In this document: positions 30,437 to 38,146 of the stretch, in pieces
Position numbering within the stretch: position 1 is the stretch's first letter
Layout of the letters: each line of letters begins with the position of its first letter
NCBI RefSeq assembly: GCF_002096845.1
Contig: NZ_NCVK01000058.1
Coordinates: forward strand, 62,001-126,000
Length of the DNA: 64,000 nt
Source of the DNA: Streptococcus mitis
Lineage (GTDB): Bacteria > Bacillota > Bacilli > Lactobacillales > Streptococcaceae
Direction of reading: 5' to 3'
The notes under the pieces: model-generated
What the model was told of the DNA's origin: nothing
Seen by the model: only the letters and a program-made list of their open reading frames with translations
Database searches by the model: none
Program-made: the position numbers and the translations under genes

Positions 30437-30883
30437 ATGAACAAAACAACATTTATGGCTAAACCAGGCCAAGTTGAACGTAAATGGTACGTAGTTGACG
30501 CAACTGATGTACCACTTGGACGTCTTTCTGCAGTAGTTGCTAGCGTACTTCGCGGAAAAAACAAACCAACATTTACACCACACACTGATACAGGTGACTT
30601 TGTGATTGTTATCAATGCTGAAAAAGTTAAATTGACTGGTAAAAAAGCAACTGATAAGATTTACTACACTCACTCAAACCACCCAGGTGGATTGAAACAA
30701 ATCTCTGCAGGTGAACTTCGTTCTAAAAATGCAGTACGTTTGATCGAGAAATCAGTTAAAGGTATGCTTCCACACAATACTCTTGGACGCGCTCAAGGTA
30801 TGAAGTTGAAAGTATTTGTTGGAGCTGAGCACACTCATGCTGCACAACAACCAGAAGTTCTTGATATTTCAGGACTTATCTAA
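30437..30883 (+). CDS. rplM: 50S ribosomal protein L13
   Basis: A 148-residue ribosomal protein that binds 23S rRNA early in 50S assembly. Typical segments are [38 protein letters not shown] and the C-terminal [14 protein letters not shown]-like region ([17 protein letters not shown]). Start ATG 30437 follows TATAGGAGAAATC. It is first of the two-gene rplM-rpsI operon. Codon use is strongly biased as in highly expressed genes. Confidence 0.98.
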   Translation: MNKTTFMAKPGQVERKWYVVDATDVPLGRLSAVVASVLRGKNKPTFTPHTDTGDFVIVINAEKVKLTGKKATDKIYYTHSNHPGGLKQISAGELRSKNAVRLIEKSVKGMLPHNTLGRAQGMKLKVFVGAEHTHAAQQPEVLDISGLI

Positions 30884-30901
30884 GGAAAGGAACAATAAAG
30901 T

Positions 30902-31294
30902 ATGTCACAAGCACAATATGCAGGTACTGGACGTCGTAAAAACGCTGTTGCACGCGTTCGCCTTGTTCCAGGAACTGGTAAAATCACTGTTAACAAAAAA
31001 GATGTTGAAGAGTACATCCCACACGCTGACCTTCGTCTTGTTATCAACCAACCATTCGCAGTTACTTCAACTGTAGGTTCATACGACGTTTTCGTTAACG
31101 TTGTAGGTGGTGGATACGCTGGTCAATCAGGAGCTATCCGTCACGGTATCGCTCGTGCCCTTCTTCAAGTAGACCCAGACTTCCGCGATTCATTGAAACG
31201 CGCAGGACTTCTTACACGTGACTCACGTAAAGTTGAACGTAAGAAACCAGGTCTTAAGAAAGCTCGTAAAGCATCACAATTCTCAAAACGTTAA
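30902..31294 (+). CDS. rpsI: 30S ribosomal protein S9
   Basis: A 130-residue protein of the small subunit whose basic C-terminal tail reaches the P-site tRNA. Recognised from [21 protein letters not shown] at the start, [19 protein letters not shown] in the middle and the ending [12 protein letters not shown] with the terminal Lys-Arg. It starts 18 bases after rplM behind AAGGAAAGGAAC and ends before a terminator. Confidence 0.98.
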   Translation: MSQAQYAGTGRRKNAVARVRLVPGTGKITVNKKDVEEYIPHADLRLVINQPFAVTSTVGSYDVFVNVVGGGYAGQSGAIRHGIARALLQVDPDFRDSLKRAGLLTRDSRKVERKKPGLKKARKASQFSKR

Positions 31295-31320
31295 TCAATA
31301 CGATTATATCAACGTTTCAA

Positions 31321-31354
31321 AGCACTCAAGGGTTTACCCTATGGGTGCTTTTTT
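31321..31354 (+). terminator. Terminator of rplM-rpsI
   Basis: AGCACTCAAGGG and CCCTATGGGTGCT form an interrupted stem, followed by TTTTTTCG. Confidence 0.8.
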
Positions 31355-31412
31355 CGTGTTTTTTTGAAAAGTTCACCTCAAAGTTTACCTTATTGTTTTA
31401 GGGAAATTATAG

Positions 31413-31650
31413 TCAATTGAAATAAGAACAAGACAAAAGAGCCTTAAAAAAAGTATTGTAACGTGGTAATACCTTTTTGAGGTGCTTTTTGATATGAGCC
31501 CATGTTTTCTCAATAGGATTGTACTCAGGTGAGTAGGGATGAAGTGGTAAAAGTTTATGCCCAAATTATTCACATAAGCGCTTTAGCTTACCCATTCTAT
31601 GGAATCTTGCATTATCCATAATATAGTTGCTTAGTTTTAAAAAAGCATAT
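31413..31650 (-). mobile_element. IS630-Spn1-like transposase relic (C-terminal part)
   Basis: Read on the minus strand from 31650 to 31413, the frame gives YIMDNARFHRMGKLKRL, then a stop codon (TAA) where Glu or Lys is expected. It resumes with FGHKLLPLHPYSPEYNPIEK, the DDE catalytic glutamate region of IS630-family transposases, and ends in ALLSCSYFN and a stop. Only the last roughly 75 codons remain. TATAGTCAATTGAAATAAG at 31409-31427 matches what I remember of the element's end. It marks one border of the accessory region. Confidence 0.85.
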
Positions 31651-31732
31651 TATAATAAATTTATGGTATATAGTACAGATTTTAAACAAAGTTACCAAAT
31701 GTTTTATATCTTCACTTCAACCATTTAGGGAC

Positions 31733-31950
31733 TTGACTTTTCTTTCCAAAACAATTACAATAAAGGTACGAAGTTTATGTGTTGTTCTGATGATTAGTCA
31801 TCTGGTTGTCAGACGCACTTTTTATTTAATTGTCAATGATCGGGATTTAGCCTTGAAGATAAGGTTATTATTTTCAATCGCTATACAACCATTAGTTGTT
31901 GTTGTCAACTATTTTCTGCAAAAATTTAAAATATTTTTTTGAGGTCACAT
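31733..31950 (+). promoter_or_regulatory. Promoter and long structured leader of the XRE regulator gene
   Basis: TTGACT (31733-31738) and TACAAT (31756-31761), 17 bases apart, form a good promoter, leaving a leader of about 180 bases before the ATG at 31951. The leader contains nested inverted repeats: TCTGA...TCAGA around GATGA-TTAG-TCATC (within 31786-31814), followed by a T-rich run. A reading frame of 69 codons from 31733 overlaps the promoter itself and is not accepted. Confidence 0.45.
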
Positions 31951-32301
31951 ATGGAATTAGCAGAACGCTTGAAAACACTAAGGAAACAAGTAAAACTAAC
32001 ACAAGCTCAAATAGCTGAAAAATTAGATATTTCCCAACAAGCATATGCTTCATGGGAACGCGGAGTAAAAAAACCAACACAAGAAAATCTTGTTAAGATT
32101 GCACAAGTTTTAAATGTGTCCGTTGATTACCTAGTTGGAAACTCAGAAGAAAAATCAGATGAATTAGACAATATTGAATTACTTTTCCGTATGAACTCAA
32201 AAGGATTGACCGAAGAAGAAAAAGAGATCTTCAAGAAGGAATTGATTGAGTTTATGGAAGAACGAAAGAAGGCTTTTGATAATAGGGAAAATAAGGATTA
32301 A
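31951..32301 (+). CDS. XRE family transcriptional regulator (phage-repressor-like)
   Basis: A 116-residue DNA-binding protein. Residues about 4-60 form a Cro/CI-type helix-turn-helix (RLKTLRKQVKLTQAQIAEKL, then SQQAYASWERGVKKPTQENL). The charged helical tail GLTEEEKEIFKKELIEFMEERK resembles small repressors of phages and ICEs, often encoded next to an ImmA protease. The ATG at 31951 follows GAGG with six bases spacing, and an upstream TTG at 31939 is rejected. It lies 70 bases before the HEPN gene on the same strand, so it is likely to control it or itself. A decayed ImmA gene lies further downstream. Confidence 0.88.
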   Translation: MELAERLKTLRKQVKLTQAQIAEKLDISQQAYASWERGVKKPTQENLVKIAQVLNVSVDYLVGNSEEKSDELDNIELLFRMNSKGLTEEEKEIFKKELIEFMEERKKAFDNRENKD

Positions 32302-32371
32302 TCTTAATTACTATGCTATAAAAATGGTGTCAATTATTTGTAATAAAAATGCGAAAGAGAGAATATAACTA

Positions 32372-33445
32372 ATGGATATGACAAGATTCTTTATTGGTTT
32401 AAATGGATTTAGGTTGGAAAACTCTATTCAAGAGAATTTTAAAATGAAAAATGATGATGGAGAATTAGTTTTTAATATATGTCAGGATAATGACTATATA
32501 AATCAAATATTTAATGTCCATTTTTTAGATGACGAAGATTTGGGTATCGAAGTTGGAACTATTTTTACACATACTTTTGGACTGGAACCATTATTTGGTC
32601 TAAAGACTTATCCTTATCTTTATTATTTTATAGACATTAAACCAACTGATGAAAATCTTACTATGATATACAGACAACTTGCTACAGAGGTCCATTTGTT
32701 ACTGGTCGCAATGTGGTTTGTGAAAGATAATTCGGTAAACTTTAAAAATATTTTACCTTATTATGAAGACTTTGAGTCGAATCCAGATTTTCCTAGAGCA
32801 TATTACAATTATACAATTCCAGTATTATCAAATGCTAAACAACGCGATACTGAGTTTAGCTCATCTGATTTGAAAGAAGTAGAAAATTGGTATAATCTAA
32901 TAAAAAAATTTATTCAAAACGCTGAGATAAAGGAGTACGAAAATGAGGAACCTATATATGAATCTTATCCGAATATACCAAGCTATCATAGAGTAATTAA
33001 TTTTATTATGTCCATACGTTCGGACTGGACAATTACTTCAAAAATAGCAGGCTATGTTTCGATTCTTGAATGTATTTTATCTGTAAAAGGCGAAAATACT
33101 CATAAAGTTTCAGAGAGAGTCGCTTGGTTTATTGGTGAAGATTCGCTTGATAGGCTAAAAATTTATAATACAATTAAATCTGCGTATAATGATCGCTCTA
33201 ACTTTATACATGGATCGGCAATGAAGTATGATGAAACTTCAAGGGATAAAAGAGAATCAATGGTTACTGATTTAGATGATCTCGTTAGAAAAGTGCTAAA
33301 AAAATGTTTCCTGGACTACCCTTATTTGAATTATGGTGTTAATAAAAAAGATAAATTGGCTCTAAGCGATAATGTAGATCAATGGTTTAATGAACTAGTT
33401 ATTACTGGACAAATTCCAGCGGAAATAAAAATAGAATCTAATTAA
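32372..33445 (+). CDS. Apea-like HEPN domain protein, candidate RNase or defence effector
   Basis: A 357-residue soluble acidic protein with no signal peptide. The C-terminal third (residues about 215-315) is helical and carries RSNFIHG near residue 275, an exact R-x4-H HEPN ribonuclease motif. It is preceded by a helix reading AGYVSILECILSVKGE and then VSERVAWFIGED. This order matches the Apea-like HEPN family, known from the ApeA phage-defence protein. The N-terminal 200 residues match nothing I recognise, although ApeA-type proteins have such a sensing region. It is very AT-rich compared with the housekeeping genes. It follows the XRE gene by 70 bases and has no terminator between. Defence function is inference. 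Confidence 0.7.
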   Translation: MDMTRFFIGLNGFRLENSIQENFKMKNDDGELVFNICQDNDYINQIFNVHFLDDEDLGIEVGTIFTHTFGLEPLFGLKTYPYLYYFIDIKPTDENLTMIYRQLATEVHLLLVAMWFVKDNSVNFKNILPYYEDFESNPDFPRAYYNYTIPVLSNAKQRDTEFSSSDLKEVENWYNLIKKFIQNAEIKEYENEEPIYESYPNIPSYHRVINFIMSIRSDWTITSKIAGYVSILECILSVKGENTHKVSERVAWFIGEDSLDRLKIYNTIKSAYNDRSNFIHGSAMKYDETSRDKRESMVTDLDDLVRKVLKKCFLDYPYLNYGVNKKDKLALSDNVDQWFNELVITGQIPAEIKIESN

Positions 33446-33728
33446 ATAAAATTTTGGAAGCTAATCTGACATATTACTCACTTAATTCAAATAAATCAGA
33501 GTGTTCTTTGCTTATTCACGATAAGATATTAGTAGTCGTTGTAATAACAGAGTCTCTTTCCTTCTATATGTAGCTATAACTTTGCCTTTTAATCATATTT
33601 CATACTAATCTACATATTATAAGTTGTAAAGAACTTATGAAAAATTGCTATTAGTTGTTAATGTCAGTGTAAGTGGATTTGATAGTTTTAAATACTCCAG
33701 TTATTTTTCTTTGGAATAACTTATTCTT
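33446..33728. other. Intergenic stretch without a gene
   Basis: AT-rich, with no reading frame, strong hairpin or repeat I could identify. No clear terminator for the HEPN gene is visible. It ends at the palindromic operator of the ImmA-like pseudogene. Confidence 0.5.
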
Positions 33729-33758
33729 GTGGACAACTGTCCACTTTTTTTGTATAAT
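33729..33758 (+). promoter_or_regulatory. Promoter with palindromic operator, copy 1 (same as at 48.6 kb)
   Basis: GTGGACA-AC-TGTCCAC (33729-33744) is a perfect 7-base palindrome whose left arm contains the -35 TGGACA (33730-33735). After a 17-base spacer with a T7 run comes TATAAT (33753-33758). The promoter of hdiR at 48615-48645 has the same layout and 17-base spacer. A repressor binding here would block the -35 element, as LexA-like proteins do. Confidence 0.75.
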
Positions 33759-33816
33759 AAACTCAACCTATTTGGTTTAGCTGCTATAAATTGTTACTTA
33801 AAGGAGGTACTGTTCG

Positions 33817-34627
33817 TTGGATGAATTATATTCAAGAGTAAGTGATATCACAAAACAAGTTCTTTATCCCTTTATGAAAGATGAAGAAATTTCAACTCTG
33901 AACTATCACTTTCACTATTATTTCGACTATTGTATTCATGAGAATAACATTCAAGTAATCGGTCACCACTTTTCAAATCATAAAATTGAAGGTTTGACGG
34001 TTATTGATGAACTAGGGACGAGTTTCTCCTACGAACAAGATAATCCTGTAACCAAGCGTCACTTTACCTTGTGTCATGAATTAGGTCACTTTATCTTGGA
34101 ACACGATGGTTCGTATTTTACAGAGTCGGTGGATAACCAAGAATCTATCCTAGAGAGAAGGCAATGTATTTTCAGCTATTGTACTCATGCCTGATATTGT
34201 GTTACTATCCGAGATTTACTACGCTTGTGAATCTTTTCAAAAGGTCAAAGAGAGTCTAGAGGTTTCAAAACAGGCACTTTATTTCCGATTGATTGACTTG
34301 TTGAGAGTTTACAAAGTGGATTCTGAATCAGCCATAAAACAGGCAGTAGATGAATACCTAGATGGTCAAAACGCTTCCCTTCACCATTACTTTCATAAAC
34401 TGAAAGAAATATTGATTGAAGAGTTCAATCAATATCAACCCTCGCTTATAGCACGGCTAAAAAAGAGATTGAAACTAACCAATATCGTGACGAGTCAAGA
34501 ACTACCAGAATTACTTGATCAGACACGATGGGATGAAATCAGGAAGATAAAGTATTTTAAAGTGTGGCTTGTTTATGATAAAGGAAGATCCTTAGCCTAT
34601 GTGTGGGATAGCAAAAAAACTATCTGA
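33817..34627 (+). pseudogene. ImmA/IrrE-type metallopeptidase, frameshifted
   Basis: The first frame starts with TTG at 33817 (AAGGAGGT eight bases before) and encodes the zinc motif HFTLCHELGHFILEHDG (H-E-x-x-H). It then reads SILERRQ and runs into CIFSYCTHA and a stop at 34194. The frame needed to continue, NVFSAIVLMPDIVLLS to 34627, is offset by one. ImmA relatives read about ERQANxFSAxxLMP here, so loss of two bases within GAGAGAAGGCAATG explains it. Such proteases cleave XRE or LexA-like repressors to trigger phage, ICE or damage genes. It sits under an HdiR-type operator and just before an hdiR relic. Confidence 0.85.
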
Positions 34628-34682
34628 TACAGAAGCAAGGAGAAAGGCAAATTTAGAACTATTAATTATATGAGGTGACTTC

Positions 34683-34754
34683 ATGTATCAACCAGAAAAA
34701 TTAAAAGCTCGGAGGAAAGAGTTCAGTTCAACACTGATACTATGCGTTTTTTAG
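34683..34754 (+). pseudogene. Relic of a second hdiR gene (first 13 codons)
   Basis: Behind TGAGGTGACTTC, the frame reads MYQPEKLKARRKE, the same 13 residues that begin the intact HdiR-like regulator at 48751, and then diverges into unrelated codons and a stop. The upstream ribosome-binding sequence also resembles that of the intact copy. The break at about 34721 marks a deletion or recombination point. Confidence 0.85.
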
Positions 34755-35002
34755 GATTTTAAATCCTGATTGCTTGGTCTCTTTTTCATTATAGTTCCGT
34801 TTGATTTATAGTTTCATTAATTCTATGGAGATTCATCATTTTGAGTAATAATAGTACTTCTAGAAGTTAAAGATTCCATTTTATCTTTCAAGTGTCTATA
34901 TTAGATAATGTGTTCTAAATTTACTATATATTGTTAAGGTTTGGGTAGAATCATTGATAACAGACTGTTGCAAATCTAATTAGCTGCATGATTTATATTT
35001 AT
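34755..35002. other. Intergenic stretch without a gene
   Basis: AT-rich. AGGATTTTAAATCCT at 34754-34768 is a short palindrome. Nothing else is recognised, and it looks like decayed sequence between the hdiR relic and the convergent ATPase gene. Confidence 0.4.
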
Positions 35003-36211
35003 CTACTTTTCTAGTAACCAATCTATGATATTTTTCTTCTCAATACCATTGTAATTGGCTGTTGGCTGAATCGTATCCATTGTTAATAGATATTTTGGGA
35101 ATTGATCTTTAATGGCTTCTAGTGGTCTAAGTTCTCTTTCTAGTGTTTCTGGAGCAAGTGTTGTTTCACTGACCTGATAATAAGCGTAGTGACCAAGATC
35201 AGTTACAACAACAAAATCAACCTCATATTTATCTAAATTACCAACATATACTTGTGAATATCTACGTCTTAATTCCAAATATACCATATTTTCCAAGATA
35301 TGCCCAATGTCTTCCTTGTGGTCTGGTAATAAGAGATGTCGTAAACCTAAATCAACGGGATAATATTTTTCTAAGCGTTGCAATAATGCTCGACCTTTTA
35401 CATCAAAACGTGGAACGGAATAAAAAAGTAAACTATCTGTCAAAGTTGTCAAATAATTTTCCAAAGTATTATGGGATATTGAAACATTTTGGTTGACTAG
35501 GGTATTGCGAATCTTATTTGTTGATATTAAGCTACCTGTACTACTGAGAAGGGTTCGGACAATGCGCTCAATAATAGTAGGATTTGGATTTCCCAATCTA
35601 GTTACAATATCATTTAACAGTATTGAGTTATATATTCCTCTGAGATAGTCAATTTTTTCAGCGTAAGATGATGTTTGCAATAGGTAAGGGAAAGCACTAA
35701 AGAGATAATTGTTAAAAATTTCTGTTGTATTCAGATTTTCTGAGAGAGATTGACCTGATAGGTATTCTTCAAATGACAAAGGAAGAACCTCTATCTCAAC
35801 ATACCGACCAGTCAAGTTTGTAGCTAATTGGCTACTCATAAAGTAAGCGTTTGATCCAGTCAAATAGAGGTCAACATTTGGCAAGATGAATAGACTATCT
35901 GCTACCAGTTCAAATTTTTCAACATGTTGAATTTCATCTAAAAAGATATAGTATGTTTTCTCGCTAACCAACTGCTCTTTTATATAAGTAAATAATGTTT
36001 GAAAATGTCGCAGGTCATAGTAACTCAAATCTTCGAAATTGATAGATATAATCTGATCTTCGTCTACGCCAGTTGCTAGTAACTCCTCTTTATAGAGTTG
36101 AAAAAGCACAGATTTACCAGCTCGTCTAACTCCACTCACAACCTTAATGATTTGTCGGTCACGATGTCTTCTTAAAAAATCTAAATAATGTGGTCTTTTA
36201 ATATAGTTCAT
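35003..36211 (-). CDS. AAA ATPase with DUF4143 domain
   Basis: A 402-residue protein of the AAA_14/DUF4143 family. Walker A is VVSGVRRAGKSVLF near residue 25. Walker B is YYIFLDEIQHVEKFE near residue 88, and the sensor-1 stretch DLYLTGSNAYFMSSQL follows. The C-terminal DUF4143 part (about residues 190-360) has ENMVYLELRRRYSQVYVG and DKYEVDFVVV, a degenerate nuclease-like fold. These proteins are widespread in accessory regions, and their cellular role is not established. The ATG at 36211 follows TTGAGGTATC, so ten residues of a longer frame are rejected. It stands alone, convergent to the accessory genes, with palindromes in its promoter. Confidence 0.88.
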   Translation of the reverse strand: MNYIKRPHYLDFLRRHRDRQIIKVVSGVRRAGKSVLFQLYKEELLATGVDEDQIISINFEDLSYYDLRHFQTLFTYIKEQLVSEKTYYIFLDEIQHVEKFELVADSLFILPNVDLYLTGSNAYFMSSQLATNLTGRYVEIEVLPLSFEEYLSGQSLSENLNTTEIFNNYLFSAFPYLLQTSSYAEKIDYLRGIYNSILLNDIVTRLGNPNPTIIERIVRTLLSSTGSLISTNKIRNTLVNQNVSISHNTLENYLTTLTDSLLFYSVPRFDVKGRALLQRLEKYYPVDLGLRHLLLPDHKEDIGHILENMVYLELRRRYSQVYVGNLDKYEVDFVVVTDLGHYAYYQVSETTLAPETLERELRPLEAIKDQFPKYLLTMDTIQPTANYNGIEKKNIIDWLLEK

Positions 36212-36229
36212 AATAGATACCTCAAAGAT

Positions 36230-36310
36230 AGTATAATACAAATAGACATTATTTTCAAATATTTAGAAATAATATTTAATTAATTTGATTATTTCTAAGT
36301 ATTTAGAAAT
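36230..36310 (-). promoter_or_regulatory. Promoter of the DUF4143 ATPase gene with two palindromes
   Basis: On the minus strand TTGAAA (36258-36253) and TATACT (36235-36230) are 17 bases apart. A perfect palindrome, ATTTCTAA-GTAT-TTAGAAAT, lies at 36291-36310. A second, imperfect copy (ATTTTCAA-ATAT-TTAGAAAT) at 36251-36270 covers the -35. They are spaced exactly 40 bases, about four DNA turns, and look like operators. Confidence 0.5.
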
Positions 36311-36395
36311 AGTGTTTTTCTGTAATTAAAAAATAGTCCATTTTGGTATGTCATAATAGTAAATATTGTGAGGTTTTGTAGCAAGTATTCAAATA

Positions 36396-36440
36396 AAAAG
36401 CGTATACTATCAGGAGTGTAAAAGCTTGATAGTATACGTT
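36396..36440 (-). terminator. Terminator of the yesM-yesN-like operon
   Basis: CGTATACTATCA (36401-36412) and TGATAGTATACG (36427-36438) form a perfect 12-base stem. On the minus strand it is followed by CTTTTTATTT. The 165 bases between it and the regulator stop hold no gene. Confidence 0.8.
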
Positions 36441-36607
36441 TTATCCTAGAAATATTTACTGGCTGTTGTTCTCAAACTGCCTCTTTAAGAAGTTACCTTA
36501 TCAGCAATTTCAAATAAGTTTATGGTGCTATCTTTGGAAAAACTGTAGAATGTCAAAAATTACTACAGACCTTGAATTTTACTTATCATTTCAATGATTT
36601 AGATTAC

Positions 36608-38146
36608 TTACATTTTGTTTTGATAAGTTTTACGGTAATCTCCAGGAGAAAGCCCAGTCCTTTGTTTAAAAATTTTAGTAAAGTAAGAATAATTATCATA
36701 CCCTACTTGACAAGACACTTGTGATATCGAGATATTTGTTTGAGATAGGAGAGATTTAGCAGCATTAATGCGTTTATCCGTTATATATTTAACAAGAGTT
36801 TCTCCAGTTTCTTTTTTAAAAATTCTAGCTAAATGATCTGCGCTGAGATAAACCATATCTGCTAATATAGAACGATTTATATCTTCATAGTAGTGATGAT
36901 CTATGTATTCGACGATGCGTTGAATACTATTTTTTTGGTTTTCAATGTTTGTTGCAAATTTCTTAGCATGTGACCAGTAATAATCAAAGTAATCCTGAAA
37001 AGATTCAATTGAATGAAAGCGTCGTTGGAATAAGAAATCATGAGTGCTGTTTTGGAACAATTTATGTGCCGAGATTCCATTTTGATCTAGATATATTCCT
37101 ATTTGTTGAGTCCAATCTAGTAAAATTTGTTGTAGTGTGAAAGTAGGAATTTGAGAATTATAAGCAAGTGAATTAATTTTTTCTCTTAATTCGTATTCAC
37201 TTAAGGTATCTAAAAACGTAATTGAAAGAGTTTCTGTTTTAAAGGAAGTTGGAAAACTATGTGGAACACATGTAATAGTATTCCAATAAGAAATATATTG
37301 TTCATTATAAGTGTAGAGTTCTTTGGTATGAAATAAAATATCGTATATTTTATGGCAACTCTTATATATAATGTTTGAGTATTTACTAAAGTTATTAGAA
37401 ATTTGAGAATGAATCTCATATGCCAATTTGTCACTACGTTTGGATGAGTCTACTCTAAAGAGACAAACATATTGATCAACCTGGCTTTCCATCTTGAATA
37501 GACTTATCAGCTTATAAGAAGGTTGTGAAATTCTTTGAAGTTCTCTTTTTAGTTGAGAAGTCCATGATGGAGTTTCTGCAGAATAATCTTCTTCATTAAG
37601 ATTGATTGTTAAAATTGCAAGAAAAAAATACTGGTGTTTTTGAAGAATAAAATCTTGTTTGCTTGCTATATTTTCTAGCTCATCAATGCGAGAAATTTGA
37701 GGTTTTCTAAGGTAATCATACCAGAAGTTATCTTCTATTTGTAAAAGTGCATCATTTTTTCCGTTTAAGTTATGATTCTCAATTTTACTAATGGCTTTTT
37801 GAATAATAAATTCTAATTTTTCAAAGTTAATGGGTTTTAGATAGTATTCGAAGCTTTGTAATTCAATTGCTTTTTGAGCATAGTTGAAGTCGGCGTAATT
37901 GGTTAAAAAAATTGTTTTTATATCATATTTTTCATTTCTAATCCACGATAAGAGTTCGAGGCCGCTGCCTTGAGGCATTTCTATATCGCTTATCATGAGA
38001 TCAATGGGATGCTCTCTAATAATATTTTGAGCTTGAGTGAGGCTATAGGCAACATAAACAGTGTCAATGTGTAGTTTAGCCCAATTTATTTTCTCTCGTA
38101 AAGCTTCAATGATAAAGCGATCGTCATCAACTAATAAGATGTTCAT
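36608..38146 (-). CDS. Response regulator with AraC-type DNA-binding domain (YesN family)
   Basis: A 512-residue regulator. The receiver domain (residues 1-120) begins MNILLVDDDRFIIEAL, with acidic pocket Asp-7/Asp-8, phospho-acceptor Asp-54 in MISDIEMP and the conserved lysine in YYLKP. A poorly conserved middle region of about 270 residues follows. The last 100 residues hold two AraC helix-turn-helices (YLSADHLARIFKKETGETLV and ISQVSCQVGYDNYSYFTKIF). It is partner of the histidine kinase gene, whose end it overlaps by 20 bases. It presumably activates the divergent sugar operon. The ATG at 38146 follows AGGTTATA; a start 12 bases upstream is less likely. Confidence 0.92.
   Translation of the reverse strand: MNILLVDDDRFIIEALREKINWAKLHIDTVYVAYSLTQAQNIIREHPIDLMISDIEMPQGSGLELLSWIRNEKYDIKTIFLTNYADFNYAQKAIELQSFEYYLKPINFEKLEFIIQKAISKIENHNLNGKNDALLQIEDNFWYDYLRKPQISRIDELENIASKQDFILQKHQYFFLAILTINLNEEDYSAETPSWTSQLKRELQRISQPSYKLISLFKMESQVDQYVCLFRVDSSKRSDKLAYEIHSQISNNFSKYSNIIYKSCHKIYDILFHTKELYTYNEQYISYWNTITCVPHSFPTSFKTETLSITFLDTLSEYELREKINSLAYNSQIPTFTLQQILLDWTQQIGIYLDQNGISAHKLFQNSTHDFLFQRRFHSIESFQDYFDYYWSHAKKFATNIENQKNSIQRIVEYIDHHYYEDINRSILADMVYLSADHLARIFKKETGETLVKYITDKRINAAKSLLSQTNISISQVSCQVGYDNYSYFTKIFKQRTGLSPGDYRKTYQNKM

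Noticed and set aside
31385-31573. 62-codon minus-strand frame in the IS630 relic
   Set aside because: It is a wrong-frame translation; the true transposase frame is offset and carries a stop codon.
31733-31942. 69-codon frame before the XRE gene, hydrophobic at its end
   Set aside because: It begins on the -35 element of the XRE promoter and has no ribosome site; the region is better read as promoter and leader.
32372-33445. HEPN-MNT toxin-antitoxin pair
   Set aside because: No minimal nucleotidyltransferase (G-S-x10-D-x-D) gene lies next to the HEPN gene; the neighbours are an XRE regulator and an ImmA relic.
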